A stretch of 64,000 nt of DNA from Bradyrhizobium icense (GCF_001693385.1 NZ_CP016428.1:7864001-7928000); one strand, 5' to 3'; positions 8,191 through 16,948 are shown, counted from the stretch's first letter. Numbers and translations: made by a program. The notes: generated by a model from the letters alone, not told the origin.

Positions 8191-9984
8191 CTAAACCGGC
8201 AACGGCGGATGCGGGATCGCCGTCAGCAATTCCTTTGTATAAGCGTCCTGCGGATCGCCGAGCACCCGTTCCGACGAGCCTTGCTCGACGATTCGTCCCG
8301 CCCGCATCACGATGACACGGTCGCACAGCAAACGCACCACATTCAGATCATGCGACACGAACAAATAGCTCATGCCCATCGACTGCTTGAGGTCCTGCAG
8401 CAGATTGAGCACCACGGCCTGCACGGAGACGTCGAGCGCCGCCGTCGGCTCGTCAAGGATCACCAGTTTCGGATGCAGCGCAATCGCGCGCGCGATGCCG
8501 ACGCGCGCCTTCTGGCCGCCGGATAGCTGATGCGGAAAACGATCGAGCAGATCGACGGGCAGGCCGACCAGGCCGGCGAGCTTCTCGCAGCGGGCGCGAA
8601 GCGCGTCGCGTCCCCTGATGTCGCCGAGTTGCAGAAGCGGATCGGCAATGGCGCGTGCCGCGGTGAAGCGCGGGTTGAGGCTGTCGGTCGGATCCTGAAA
8701 TACCATCTGGATGCTCTTGCGTAGCGGCAACCGCGCAAAGGCCTGCGGCAGGATAGCGCCGATCTCCTCGCCATCGAAGACGATGCGCCCGGAGGTCTGG
8801 TCCAATAGCCGCATCACCATCATCGACGTGGTCGATTTGCCGCAGCCGGATTCACCGACCAGACCGACGCTCTCGCCGTGACCGACAGTGAAGCTGATGC
8901 CGTCAACGGCGCGGAAGACTTCCGCCTCCACCGGCGGCTTGCGGGAGAACAGTTTTGACAGCACCGCGCCTGCGCCCTGGCGCGGGTATTCCTTGACCAG
9001 CTTTTCGACGGCGAGAAGGGGTCGCTCCCTCTCCCCGCCCTTCGCGGGGAGAGGGTCGGGGTGAGGGGCTCCATCAGCGAGTACGGTCCGCGGAGAGTCC
9101 CCCTCACCCGCCGCACTTCGTGCGACGGCCTCTCCCCGCGTGCGGGGAGAGGCAGGGACCTCCTCCTCCGGCAACAAATCCCGCAGCGACACCCCAATCC
9201 TCGGCGTCGCACGCATCAACTTTTTCGTATAGGCGTGCTCGGGATTTGCAAAAATATCCGCCGACTTGGCGGTTTCGACCACCCGGCCCTTCTCCATCAC
9301 GACAACGCGGTCGCAGTAGGCGGCCGCGAGCCCCAGATCATGCGTGATCAGGATGGTCGACATGTGCCGGCGCTTGGTGAGTTCGACGATCAGATCCATC
9401 ACCGCCTTCTGCGTGGTGACGTCGAGGCCCGTGGTCGGCTCGTCCGCGATCAGAAGCTGCGGATTGCAGGCCAGCGCCAGCGCGATCACGACGCGCTGGC
9501 ACATGCCGCCCGACAGTTCGAACGGATAGGCGTGATAGCGCTCGCGGGGACGGGCGATCTTGACCTGCTCCAGCGCCTCGATCGCCTTCTCGCCGCGGTC
9601 GCTCGCTGCGCTCTGCACATGCTGGCGCAGCACGTCCTCGATCTGGTCGCCGACTTTCCGGATCGGGTTCAGCGCCGCGCGGGGGTTCTGGAAAATCATC
9701 GAGATTTCGCGGCCGCGCAAATCGCGCATCTCGTTTTCGGTCGCGGCCTTGACGTCGATGCCGGAAAACATCACCGAACCGTCGGCGATCCTGCCGGCGC
9801 GGTCGAGGATCCGCATCACCGCATAGGACGTCACCGACTTGCCGGAACCGGACTCGCCGACGATGCCGAGCGTCTCGCCCTTGGCGACGGAAATATTGAC
9901 GTGCTGCACCGCCTTGACGATGCCGCGGCGGGTCGTGAATTCGACGGTGAGGTCGTGGACATCGAGCAGCGGCTGGGCCGTCAT
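8191..9984 (-). CDS. Fused dual ATPase of a peptide/amide ABC importer (DppD-DppF type)
   Basis: 597 residues carrying two complete oligopeptide-type ABC domains. Domain 1 (about 1-260) has Walker A GESGSGKS, signature LSGGMCQR and Walker [13 protein letters not shown]. Domain 2 (about 322-590) has [16 protein letters not shown] and [12 protein letters not shown]. The start at 9984 has GGAGGT upstream. Residues about 275-321, between the domains, are encoded by a dispersed palindromic repeat (9021-9160) that reads in frame and gives a proline/arginine-rich linker ([21 protein letters not shown]). It drives uptake with the two permeases and the binding protein upstream in the same operon. Linkage to atzGEH suggests an amide such as biuret, or a small peptide-like nitrogen compound, as substrate; this is inferred. 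Confidence 0.9.
   Translation of the reverse strand: MTAQPLLDVHDLTVEFTTRRGIVKAVQHVNISVAKGETLGIVGESGSGKSVTSYAVMRILDRAGRIADGSVMFSGIDVKAATENEMRDLRGREISMIFQNPRAALNPIRKVGDQIEDVLRQHVQSAASDRGEKAIEALEQVKIARPRERYHAYPFELSGGMCQRVVIALALACNPQLLIADEPTTGLDVTTQKAVMDLIVELTKRRHMSTILITHDLGLAAAYCDRVVVMEKGRVVETAKSADIFANPEHAYTKKLMRATPRIGVSLRDLLPEEEVPASPRTRGEAVARSAAGEGDSPRTVLADGAPHPDPLPAKGGERERPLLAVEKLVKEYPRQGAGAVLSKLFSRKPPVEAEVFRAVDGISFTVGHGESVGLVGESGCGKSTTSMMVMRLLDQTSGRIVFDGEEIGAILPQAFARLPLRKSIQMVFQDPTDSLNPRFTAARAIADPLLQLGDIRGRDALRARCEKLAGLVGLPVDLLDRFPHQLSGGQKARVGIARAIALHPKLVILDEPTAALDVSVQAVVLNLLQDLKQSMGMSYLFVSHDLNVVRLLCDRVIVMRAGRIVEQGSSERVLGDPQDAYTKELLTAIPHPPLPV
9021..9160. repeat. Palindromic repeat inserted in frame in an ABC ATPase gene
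   Basis: CTCTCCCCGC-ccttc-GCGGGGAGAG forms one hairpin (about 9030-9053) and CTCTCCCCGCG-tg-CGGGGAGAG forms another (about 9130-9152), with GGGTGAGGGG and CCCCTCACCC pairing between them. The unit is a typical dispersed intergenic repeat, yet here it lies wholly inside an open reading frame and keeps it open for about 47 codons. Confidence 0.8.
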
Positions 9985-10090
9985 GACGACCTCCGCAAAA
10001 ATCTCGAAAACAACCCCATGCAAAGTAGAACGGTCAGCATTCCTGTCGCATTCCCTTGGGGGCGAAGACGAGCAAAGCCTGAATCAGCCA

Positions 10091-10990
10091 TCACGTCCTC
10101 CGCTGCGGATCGACGATGTCGCGCAGGCCGTCGCCGAGCAGGTTGAAGCAGAACACCGCGATCATCAACGCAAGGCCCGGGAACAGCGCGATCCACCATT
10201 CGCCCGACACCATGAAGGTGGCGCCTTCCGCGACCATGATGCCCCATTCCGCCGTCGGCGGCCGGACGCCGAGGCCGATGAAGGAGAGGCCGGCGGCGTT
10301 GAGGATCGCGTAGCCCATGGTCAGCGACATCTGCACGATCATGATCGGCATGATGTTGGGCAGGATATGCACCAGCAGGATCCGCATCTCGCCATTGCCG
10401 GACAGCCGCGCCGCCTGCACGAAGCCGGCGTTGCGGCGGACATTGGCTTCGGCGCGGGCCACACGGGCATAAAGCGGAAAGTTCACGATCGCGGTGGCGA
10501 TGATGATGTTCTGCACGGTGTTGCCGAGCGCCGCCACAATGCCCATCGCCAGCACGAACAGCGGAAATGCCATGATGGTATCGGCGATGCGTCCGACGAT
10601 GCGGTCGGTCCAGCCGCCGAAATAGCCGGCGGCGATGCCGGCCAGTCCCCCCATTAGGAACACCAGCGCCACCGAGGCGACCGCGATGAAAGTATCGAGC
10701 CTTGTGGCGACGATGACGCGGCTGAAGATATCGCGGCCCAATTGGTCCGTGCCGAACCAGTGCGCCGCCGACGGCGGCTTCAGCGCCGCGGCGGTATCGC
10801 TGGCAAGCGGATCGTAGGGAACGATGTAGGGGCCAAAGATCGCGGCAAACAGGATGATGACGAGCAAGCCGAAGGCAAAGGCGGTGACGCGGTTCTCGCC
10901 GAGCACGTAGCGGGTATGCTCCAACATCGCGGCGACGCCTGACGTGCGCGCGGGAGCGGCAGGTTCAACGGCAGGCGCAACACTACTCAT
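10091..10990 (-). CDS. Dipeptide/amide ABC permease, DppC type
   Basis: 299 residues. A cytosolic N-terminus with a proline/alanine-rich lead is followed by the OppC_N segment (ENRVTAFAFGLLVIILFAAIFGP, seen as one membrane helix), the periplasmic HWFGTDQLGRDIFSRV motif diagnostic of DppC/OppC, and the BPD_transp_1 core with about five more helices. The EAA loop reads RNAGFVQAARLSGNG. It ends with the typical LGDGLRDIVDPQ. It pairs with the DppB-type permease ten bases upstream. The gap to the ATPase gene downstream is about 106 bases and shows nothing else. Confidence 0.92.
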   Translation of the reverse strand: MSSVAPAVEPAAPARTSGVAAMLEHTRYVLGENRVTAFAFGLLVIILFAAIFGPYIVPYDPLASDTAAALKPPSAAHWFGTDQLGRDIFSRVIVATRLDTFIAVASVALVFLMGGLAGIAAGYFGGWTDRIVGRIADTIMAFPLFVLAMGIVAALGNTVQNIIIATAIVNFPLYARVARAEANVRRNAGFVQAARLSGNGEMRILLVHILPNIMPIMIVQMSLTMGYAILNAAGLSFIGLGVRPPTAEWGIMVAEGATFMVSGEWWIALFPGLALMIAVFCFNLLGDGLRDIVDPQRRT

Positions 10991-10999
10991 CTTACAACC

Positions 11000-12013
11000 T
11001 CACCCTTCGAGCCGGACCCGTGGATCGATCACGCCGTAGAGAATGTCGATGACCAGATTGAGCAGCACGTACATGACCGCCATGGTCAGCACGAAGCCCT
11101 GCACCGGCGCGAAGTCCGAGGAGATCAGCGCTTCCACCGCGTAGGAGCCGATGCCGGGCCACGCGAACACTTTCTCCACCAGCACGTTGGCCCCGAGCAG
11201 AAACGAGAACACCATGCTGAGCGTGGTGATGACCGGCAGCATCGCGTTGCGGAACGCGTAGGTGACGATCACGGTGGAGGGCGACAAGCCGCTGGCGCGC
11301 GCGGTGCGCACGAAATCGGACGCCAGCACCGCCAGCATCGAGGCCCGCGTCATGCGCGCGATCGGCGCCAGCGAAAAGATCGCCAGCGTCGCCGCCGGCA
11401 AAATCAACTGGCTCAACGCCGAACGGAACGTCTCGAACTCGCGCGCGATCAGGGCGTCGATCAGGTAAAGCCCGGTCACGGTCGGCGGCGCGCTGTAAAA
11501 CACGTCGAGCCGGCCGAGCGGCGCCGGCGACCAGCCGAGCCGGAAATAGAACACGTAGACCAGCACGAGGCCGGTAAAGAACACCGGCAGCGACACGCCG
11601 GCCGTCGTGGTGACCCGGCAGAGATGGTCGATCCAGGAGCCTGGGCGCGTGGCAGCGAGCACGCCGAGTGGGATCGCGATTCCGATCGAGACCATGAGGC
11701 CGAGCAGCGTCAGCTCGGCGGATGCCGGCAAGCGGTTCCGGATTTCGGTGGCGACCGGCTGGCCCGTGGTCAGCGAGGTACCGAAATCGCCATGCGCGAG
11801 ATCGTTGGTGTAACGGAAGAACTGTTCGATCAGCGGCTTGTCGAAGCCGAGTTTTTTACGGATTTGCTCGATGGCTTCCTTGCTTGCCGCGGGTCCCGCG
11901 AAATAGGCAGCGGGATCGCCCGGCAGCGCGCGCGTCAGCAGGAACGTGACGATCACGACTCCGATCAGGGAGGGAATCGCAAACATCAACCGCTTGCCGA
12001 TCATGGTCAGCAT
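11000..12013 (-). CDS. Dipeptide/amide ABC permease, DppB type
   Basis: 337 residues, usual DppB length. It opens with a membrane helix (RLMFAIPSLIGVVIVTFLLTR) leading into ALPGDPA, the conserved DppB/OppB periplasmic motif, then about five more helices and the EAA loop (FVRTARASGLSPSTVI). It ends VIDILYGVIDPRVRLEG, the family's usual C-terminus. The start at 12013 is chosen over a second ATG at 12004 because GGAG lies upstream at the right distance. Second gene of the operon between the binding protein and DppC. Confidence 0.92.
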   Translation of the reverse strand: MLTMIGKRLMFAIPSLIGVVIVTFLLTRALPGDPAAYFAGPAASKEAIEQIRKKLGFDKPLIEQFFRYTNDLAHGDFGTSLTTGQPVATEIRNRLPASAELTLLGLMVSIGIAIPLGVLAATRPGSWIDHLCRVTTTAGVSLPVFFTGLVLVYVFYFRLGWSPAPLGRLDVFYSAPPTVTGLYLIDALIAREFETFRSALSQLILPAATLAIFSLAPIARMTRASMLAVLASDFVRTARASGLSPSTVIVTYAFRNAMLPVITTLSMVFSFLLGANVLVEKVFAWPGIGSYAVEALISSDFAPVQGFVLTMAVMYVLLNLVIDILYGVIDPRVRLEG

Positions 12014-12042
12014 GGGTTGTGCTCCGCGCTTCGCTTGGCGCA

Positions 12043-12138
12043 CGAGAATAGCGAACAGCGAATGGCGAATAGTTGGAAACTGTCGTCCTTTGCCATTCGC
12101 TACTCCCTATTCGCTACTCGCCAGTCACCATTCGCCAA
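12043..12138. repeat. Inverted repeat of GAATAGCGAA/TTCGCTATTC type
   Basis: Short direct and inverted copies of GCGAATAG and GCGAATGG fill the gap between the binding-protein stop and the DppB start. CGAATGGCGAATAG (about 12058) is answered by CCATTCGCTACTC and CTATTCGCTACTC (12092-12120). This is a different repeat class from the GTCATC elements elsewhere in the window. No gene is visible here. Confidence 0.65.
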
Positions 12139-12139
12139 C

Positions 12140-13762
12140 TCACGCCTTCACCAGCGCGCGATAATCGAGCCTGCGGTGGAACCAGTATTGATAGCCCGAT
12201 ACGTTCTTCTGCATCGCGACGTTGACGTAGGGCTGATACAGCGGAATGCGCGGGATGTCCTTGAAGGCGAGGTCGACGAAGCCCTTCACATCGGAGTCGT
12301 ATTTCGCGGTGTTGCCGATGGCCGCGGCGTCGACGGCACCGTGGATGAAATCGTCCATCGCCTTCGACTGGTAGCTCATGGTGTTGAAGATCGAGTTCTT
12401 GCCGTCGTAGCACCAGATGAAGAAATACTCGGGATAATCGAGCCAGCCGGAGAACACGTTGGTATAGAGCGGCAGCACCTTCTTGTTCAGTTCGGTGCGC
12501 CAGTTGGCGCCGGGGATCTTGTTGATCGTGGTCTTGATGCCGATTTGCGCCAGGCTCTCCTGCACCAGAATACAGAGCGGCTCGTTGACGCCGGCAAAGC
12601 CGAGGTCGAACGACAGCGTGGTCTCGAAACCGTTGGGATAGCCGGCCTCAGCCAGCAAGGCCTTGGCCCTGGCGATGTCGGTGACGTATTTGGTCGGCTG
12701 CGGCCAGGCGACCTCGGTCGCCTTGTCCGCCGCCGCGCCGAACATCGGCTTGGCGAGGCCGAACAGCACCGCATCCATGATCTTCTGATAGGGGATCGCG
12801 CAAGCGACGGCTTCGCGAACCTTGACGTTGTCGAACGGCGCAATCTTGACGTTCATGCCGATATACTGGACGCCGTTGGAATACGGCACCGAGACGATGT
12901 TGAGCTTACCGTTGTCCTTCAGCTCGACGAAATCCTTGTTCGGCAGATCGTAGGAGATGTCGGCATCGCCGCGTTCCAGCAGTGCACGCCGGTTGCCGGC
13001 CTGCGGCACCATACGCCATACGATGCGCTTGACCTTTGGCAAGGGACCACCGACCCAGGCGTCGTTGCGCTCCATGATGACTTCGGTGCCGGCGGTCCAC
13101 TTCACGACCTTGTAGGCGCCCGAGCCCGCGGTCTGCTGCTTGGTGTATTCGAGACCCCACGGATCTTTCTCGGTGGCGTTCTTCTTCACCAGCTCCGAAT
13201 TGACCACACAGGGCACGATGACCGCGAGGTCGGGGATGGTCAGGCGATCCTTCTTGGCGAAATCGATGCGCACCGTGTTGTCGTCGACGATCACGAACTG
13301 CTCGGTCTTGGTCAGCGAGCCCGCGCCCATCTGGAAGGTCGGAAAGCCGCCGACGCTGACGGCACGGTCGAGCGACCACTTGACGTCCTTTGCCGTGACC
13401 GGCGCGCCGTCATGGAATTTCGCGTTCTTCTTCAGTTTGAAGGTCACAGACATGTCGCCGACCTTCATGTCCTCGGCGAGCTCGGGCTTGAACTTGTCGC
13501 GGTCGTAATACGGCACGCCGCCGGGACCGCTCTTCATCTCGTGGCTGATCAGGCGGTCGTAGCAATTCCACGACACCTCATAGCCGGGCACGCTGGTGCC
13601 GACGCCGTGAATGTCGAGATTGTTGGGCCCGCTTTCCGAGACGATCAGCAGCGTCTCCGACCGCGCCTGCGCCTTGGCGGAGGACCAGATCGCCGGCGCG
13701 GGCGTGAGCGCGCCGGCAGCCGCCAGCCCCGACACGGATTTGAGGAAATCGCGACGCTTCAT
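12140..13762 (-). CDS. ABC substrate-binding protein, SBP_bac_5 (DppA/OppA) family
   Basis: 540 residues. The start at 13762 gives a Tat-type leader, MKRRDFLKSVSGLAAAG, with cleavage expected near KAQA. The mature protein has the SBP_bac_5 pattern: nickel/peptide-type opening (LLIVSESGPNNLDI), LAEDMKVGDMSVTFKLKKNAKFHDG and a YxPNG-type segment (AGYPNGFETTL). It is the receptor of the ABC importer that follows and the first gene of the operon leading to atzGEH and the GntR gene. It is the most likely determinant of what nitrogen compound enters the pathway. The Tat leader is common for this family in Bradyrhizobium-type bacteria. Confidence 0.9.
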   Translation of the reverse strand: MKRRDFLKSVSGLAAAGALTPAPAIWSSAKAQARSETLLIVSESGPNNLDIHGVGTSVPGYEVSWNCYDRLISHEMKSGPGGVPYYDRDKFKPELAEDMKVGDMSVTFKLKKNAKFHDGAPVTAKDVKWSLDRAVSVGGFPTFQMGAGSLTKTEQFVIVDDNTVRIDFAKKDRLTIPDLAVIVPCVVNSELVKKNATEKDPWGLEYTKQQTAGSGAYKVVKWTAGTEVIMERNDAWVGGPLPKVKRIVWRMVPQAGNRRALLERGDADISYDLPNKDFVELKDNGKLNIVSVPYSNGVQYIGMNVKIAPFDNVKVREAVACAIPYQKIMDAVLFGLAKPMFGAAADKATEVAWPQPTKYVTDIARAKALLAEAGYPNGFETTLSFDLGFAGVNEPLCILVQESLAQIGIKTTINKIPGANWRTELNKKVLPLYTNVFSGWLDYPEYFFIWCYDGKNSIFNTMSYQSKAMDDFIHGAVDAAAIGNTAKYDSDVKGFVDLAFKDIPRIPLYQPYVNVAMQKNVSGYQYWFHRRLDYRALVKA

Positions 13763-13919
13763 GGGTGATGCTCCAACGCCTGAGGGAAAACGGCTTTGGA
13801 ACTGGCATCGCAAGGTTCGTGCCAACCCTTAAGGAAAGCTTTCTTTCACGCCAACTCATTGATGCTGCTGGCGAATGCACCAGCAGCAAATGGCGACCGG
13901 GGATGCGACACCCTAGCGA

Positions 13920-13931
13920 ATTGCATACAAA
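13920..13931. promoter_or_regulatory. Candidate GntR half-site upstream of the ABC-atz operon
   Basis: ATTGCATACAAA matches the core of the inverted repeat in front of atzF (ATTGTACACAAT) at 9 of 12 positions. It is 158 bases upstream of the binding-protein start, within an AT-rich stretch (13915-13975) of the 229-base gap that otherwise shows no gene. The shared motif is visible; binding by the operon's GntR protein is inferred. Confidence 0.35.
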
Positions 13932-13991
13932 GAGGTAGATTTGCCCATTTTATATGCAGATATTTTGAGCGCTTCACTTGCTGTGCGGCCC

Positions 13992-14945
13992 TCAAATCGG
14001 CCAGAGCAAATCCTGCAATTCATGGAGGTCCGCGGCCTTCTCCTGCCACCCCTCGATGCAGACTGCCCTGACCGGATCACTGAACCGATGCAGCAGCATC
14101 AGCGCTATCAGCCGCCGCTTCAGGTCGGGGGTGATATCCACCGCAGAGTATCCAAAACCTTCGAACAGGCTTCGCACCCGCCGTGGCAGGCCCGCGGTCA
14201 TGAAGGCGCTGGGGCCAAGCAGGTCATACTCGCGCCTGCCCGTCATCACGTCGCCGAAATCGATCAGCCCCGCGAGCCGCCAACCCGAACCGTCGCGGCT
14301 CAGCAAGAAGTTTTCCGGGATGTATTCGCCGGTCAGGATCACTGCTGGCCCCTCCAGCGCGACCAGCGAGGGCGCATCGCGCAGCAATTCGTCCAGCACA
14401 TCGAGAAATTTCTGCGGCAATCCGAGACGCGCGTGCCGGGCTTGGCATCCTTCGATCTGTCCGCGCATGAAGACGTCCCAGCCCGGCTCGACCGAGGCGA
14501 GCGGCCCGACGGGAACGCGCTGCACCTCGGCGATGGTCTCGCCGATTTGTGCAAGCAGACGCTCCTTGTCCGCTTCCGGCAGCGATGGCCAGGCATCCTC
14601 GCCCAACACGCCCGATAGCCGCGTGATGACGAGATATGGCCATCCATCACGCTCGCCTTCGGCCACGATTTCGGGGATTGCTATGCGAAGCCGCCCGTGA
14701 AGCTGCGCCAGTGCGCCACGTTCCGAGACGAATTGGGCGCGAAGAAATGGCGGGAAGATTTTGAGGATGAGGTTTTCGTCGAGGGCAAGAACGAGATTGG
14801 TGCCGGTGGAGAAGATGTGGGGCGCGGTGCACGCCAGGCCGTGGCCGCGGGCGATATCGCGCGCGATCGGCAGCCATTGCGCCGGATCGGCGCGCCAGGC
14901 GCGGAAGGGCTCGTAATCTGTGAATGCCGGCAGTGATGCGGTCAT
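13992..14945 (-). CDS. APH-fold phosphotransferase-like protein with altered catalytic loop
   Basis: 317 residues with the aminoglycoside-phosphotransferase/choline kinase fold. The N-lobe has a nucleotide-binding lysine in NLILKIFPPF. The C-lobe catalytic loop normally reads HGDxxxxN; here it is ILTGEYIPENFLL, so the histidine is a threonine and the catalytic aspartate is a glutamate, while the asparagine is kept. The metal-binding motif LIDFGD is intact. It therefore could be a weak kinase, a kinase with different chemistry or a pseudo-kinase. It is transcribed on the minus strand between the atz operon and a UgpB-like gene, and no resistance function should be assumed. The family is clear; the substrate is unknown. 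Confidence 0.75.
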   Translation of the reverse strand: MTASLPAFTDYEPFRAWRADPAQWLPIARDIARGHGLACTAPHIFSTGTNLVLALDENLILKIFPPFLRAQFVSERGALAQLHGRLRIAIPEIVAEGERDGWPYLVITRLSGVLGEDAWPSLPEADKERLLAQIGETIAEVQRVPVGPLASVEPGWDVFMRGQIEGCQARHARLGLPQKFLDVLDELLRDAPSLVALEGPAVILTGEYIPENFLLSRDGSGWRLAGLIDFGDVMTGRREYDLLGPSAFMTAGLPRRVRSLFEGFGYSAVDITPDLKRRLIALMLLHRFSDPVRAVCIEGWQEKAADLHELQDLLWPI

Positions 14946-14973
14946 GGTGGCGATGAACCTTGTTTGTCGTTAT

Positions 14974-15075
14974 TGCAAGCCACCCGGTCGGCGCGCAGCG
15001 CCGCCGGATGACAGGCTCCGCGAAGCAATCCATACCTCAGCGCGGGGATAGATGGATTGCTTCGCTTCGCTCGTA
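14974..15075. repeat. Dispersed repeat, GCAATCCAT type
   Basis: GCGAAGCAATCCAT (from about 15017) is answered by ATGGATTGCTTCGC (about 15052-15065), forming a long stem with a short loop. The right edge continues as TTCGCTCG. It lies between the APH-fold gene and the UgpB-like gene and is a variant of the element at 32471-32554. Confidence 0.7.
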
Positions 15076-15090
15076 GTGGCGGCGGGGAGG

Positions 15091-16413
15091 TTACCGGTCC
15101 GGATTGGCGCGCTCGAACTGGCGCAGCAGGCGGTTGCCGCGCTCGACGGCTGCGTCGAGTGCCGCCTGCGCGGTGCGCTTGCCGCTGAAGACGTGCTCCA
15201 GCTCGTCCTCGATGGCATCGCGGATCAGCACGAAGGAGCCAAGCCGGATTCCCTTCGAGTTCTCGGTCGGTGGCTTCAGGGTCATCTGCTCGATTCCGAT
15301 CGCAGCACCGGGATTGCGGTCGTAGAAGCCCTGCGCGCGGGTGAGGTCGAAGGCGGCGCGGGTGATCGGCAGATAACCGGTGTTCTGGTGCCAGGCGGCC
15401 TGAACCTCGGGCTTGGAGAGATAGGCGAAGAATCGCGCAACGCCGGTGTACTCGGCGCGCGGCCGGTCGCGCAGCACCCATAGCGTGGCGCCGCCGATGA
15501 TCGAGTTTTGCGGGGCACTGGCGATTTCAGGCCGGTACGGGATTATGCCGTAGCCGACCTCAAACTTCGAATTGGCCTTGATGTCGGCGCGTGTCCCCGA
15601 CGAGCCGATGAAGATGGCGCATTCGCCCTTCTGAAAACGCGGCTCGGCCGATTGCCCGCGGCCGCTATAGTCGAAAATTTTCGTCGCCTGCCATTCCGCG
15701 AGTTGCGCGATATGCCGAACCACGTCCGGCTTGTTGAAGGTCAGCTCGGCATCTAGTCCGCTGAAGCCGTTGGCCCGGGTCGCCAGCGCCAGATTGTGAA
15801 ATGCGGAAAAATTCTCGACATGGACCCAGGACGGCCAGGATGTGGTGAGCCCGCAGGGCGAACCCGCCGCACGCAGGCGCTTCGCCGCAGCGCCGATCTC
15901 GGCCCAGGTCTTCGGCGCTACTTCGGAGTCCAGGCCCGCGGCGCGGAACAGATCCTTGTTGTAGTAGAGGATCGGCGTCGAGACATTGAACGGGAACGAG
16001 AGCATGTTGCCGGCGACGTCGGAATAGTAGCCGGTCACGGCCGGCAGATACGCCTCCGGCGAGAACGATTCCGACTGGTCGCGCATCAATTCGAACACCG
16101 GATAGATCGCGCCCTTGGCCGCCATCATGGTTGCGGTGGCGATCTCGTTGACTTGAACGATGGCCGGCTGGCTTCGCGATCGGAATGCGAAGATCGCCGC
16201 CGTCACCGTCGCGGTGTAATTGCCCTTGTAGGTCGGCACGATCCGGTAGTCGGACTGCGACGCATTGAAATCGGCCGCCAGCTTCTCGAGCTGCTTGCCG
16301 AGCTCCCCCGACATCGCGTGCCACCACATGATCTCGGTGGCGGCCTTGGCCGGAGACGCAAGCGCCACGGCGGCGAGTGCTGCGAATTGCAAGAACCTCA
16401 AGGCCAGTTTCAC
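15091..16413 (-). CDS. UgpB-like sugar/glycerol-3-phosphate binding protein
   Basis: 440 residues with a clear signal peptide (MKLALRFLQFAALAAVALAS, cleavage near AKAA). The mature protein begins TEIMWWHAMSGELGKQLEKL, very close to the opening of UgpB-type receptors for sn-glycerol-3-phosphate, and continues with VPTYKGNYTATVTAA, LSFPFNVSTPILYYNKDLFRAAGL and WHQNTGYLPIT. It acts in the periplasm as an ABC receptor. No ugpA, ugpE or ugpC genes are adjacent, so it is an orphan here; its permease must be encoded elsewhere. It could alternatively bind a related phosphodiester or sugar. Confidence 0.82.
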   Translation of the reverse strand: MKLALRFLQFAALAAVALASPAKAATEIMWWHAMSGELGKQLEKLAADFNASQSDYRIVPTYKGNYTATVTAAIFAFRSRSQPAIVQVNEIATATMMAAKGAIYPVFELMRDQSESFSPEAYLPAVTGYYSDVAGNMLSFPFNVSTPILYYNKDLFRAAGLDSEVAPKTWAEIGAAAKRLRAAGSPCGLTTSWPSWVHVENFSAFHNLALATRANGFSGLDAELTFNKPDVVRHIAQLAEWQATKIFDYSGRGQSAEPRFQKGECAIFIGSSGTRADIKANSKFEVGYGIIPYRPEIASAPQNSIIGGATLWVLRDRPRAEYTGVARFFAYLSKPEVQAAWHQNTGYLPITRAAFDLTRAQGFYDRNPGAAIGIEQMTLKPPTENSKGIRLGSFVLIRDAIEDELEHVFSGKRTAQAALDAAVERGNRLLRQFERANPDR

Positions 16414-16657
16414 CGGTGATTACCCCGCTCTGCCGCGCGAGCGACGTGCCCGTTCGCCGTCCTCATAAATCCCTGCAACCACGGTTTCAATCCGCCGGCA
16501 TCACCGCAACGCACAATTAAAGATTGCAGCCGGCTAATGGGGATAACCCCAGGCTAGCCCCCGCCAGGCCGAGCCGCCAATAGCCAAGCATCGGCAAATT
16601 CTGCTAAAATTGCGTTGAACCTTTTTTCGCCGCTGCAGACTCCATCTCTAAGGGAAT

Positions 16658-16948
16658 TTGTCGCCTGTGTATCGCCGCGCCGACCTTTGGCGGACCGAAG
16701 TGCTTGTTGTTGCGCTGTTGCTTACGGCGGTCTCAACGGGCGATTTTGCGCGCGGATTTCGCGCCGCCGATTCCCGAAACGACAGGTATTGGATCGATGT
16801 GTCCCGTTCCCGCCCGTCCGGCTCGGGAACCGAGGCCCCCGAACAGACCGGCTCCGCCGCAATCGGTTTCAACCGTACCAACGTTGCATTGATCGGGGCG
16901 GTGGCGCCGTTATTGGTCGGGCGCCTTTGCAGAGTGGAGTGGATTTGA
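16658..16948 (+). CDS. Possible small protein upstream of the sensor kinase
   Basis: A 96-codon frame that begins with TTG at 16658, five bases after AAGGGA, and ends in TGA at 16946-16948, overlapping the likely TTG start of the kinase gene as TTGA. The product has one hydrophobic segment near the N-terminus (EVLVVALLLTAVSTG) and a second near the C-terminus (VALIGAVAPLLVG). I do not recognise it. The overlap with the kinase start is the main argument that it is real; the rest of the composition is not strongly coding. It may instead be leader sequence. Confidence 0.35.
   Translation: MSPVYRRADLWRTEVLVVALLLTAVSTGDFARGFRAADSRNDRYWIDVSRSRPSGSGTEAPEQTGSAAIGFNRTNVALIGAVAPLLVGRLCRVEWI

Noticed and set aside
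11624..13768. A 714-codon plus-strand open frame opposite the permease and binding-protein genes
   Set aside because: It is the antisense shadow of two well-recognised ABC genes; the translation is rich in H, R, D, Q and G with no domain, and long antisense frames are expected at this GC content.
13992..14945. An antibiotic resistance gene
   Set aside because: The fold is shared by many metabolic kinases, and the catalytic loop departs from active aminoglycoside phosphotransferases.
16615..16944. Extended N-terminus of the sensor kinase
   Set aside because: The extra 110 residues are rich in R, C and P without structure, and a better ribosome site with a TTG start lies at 16945.
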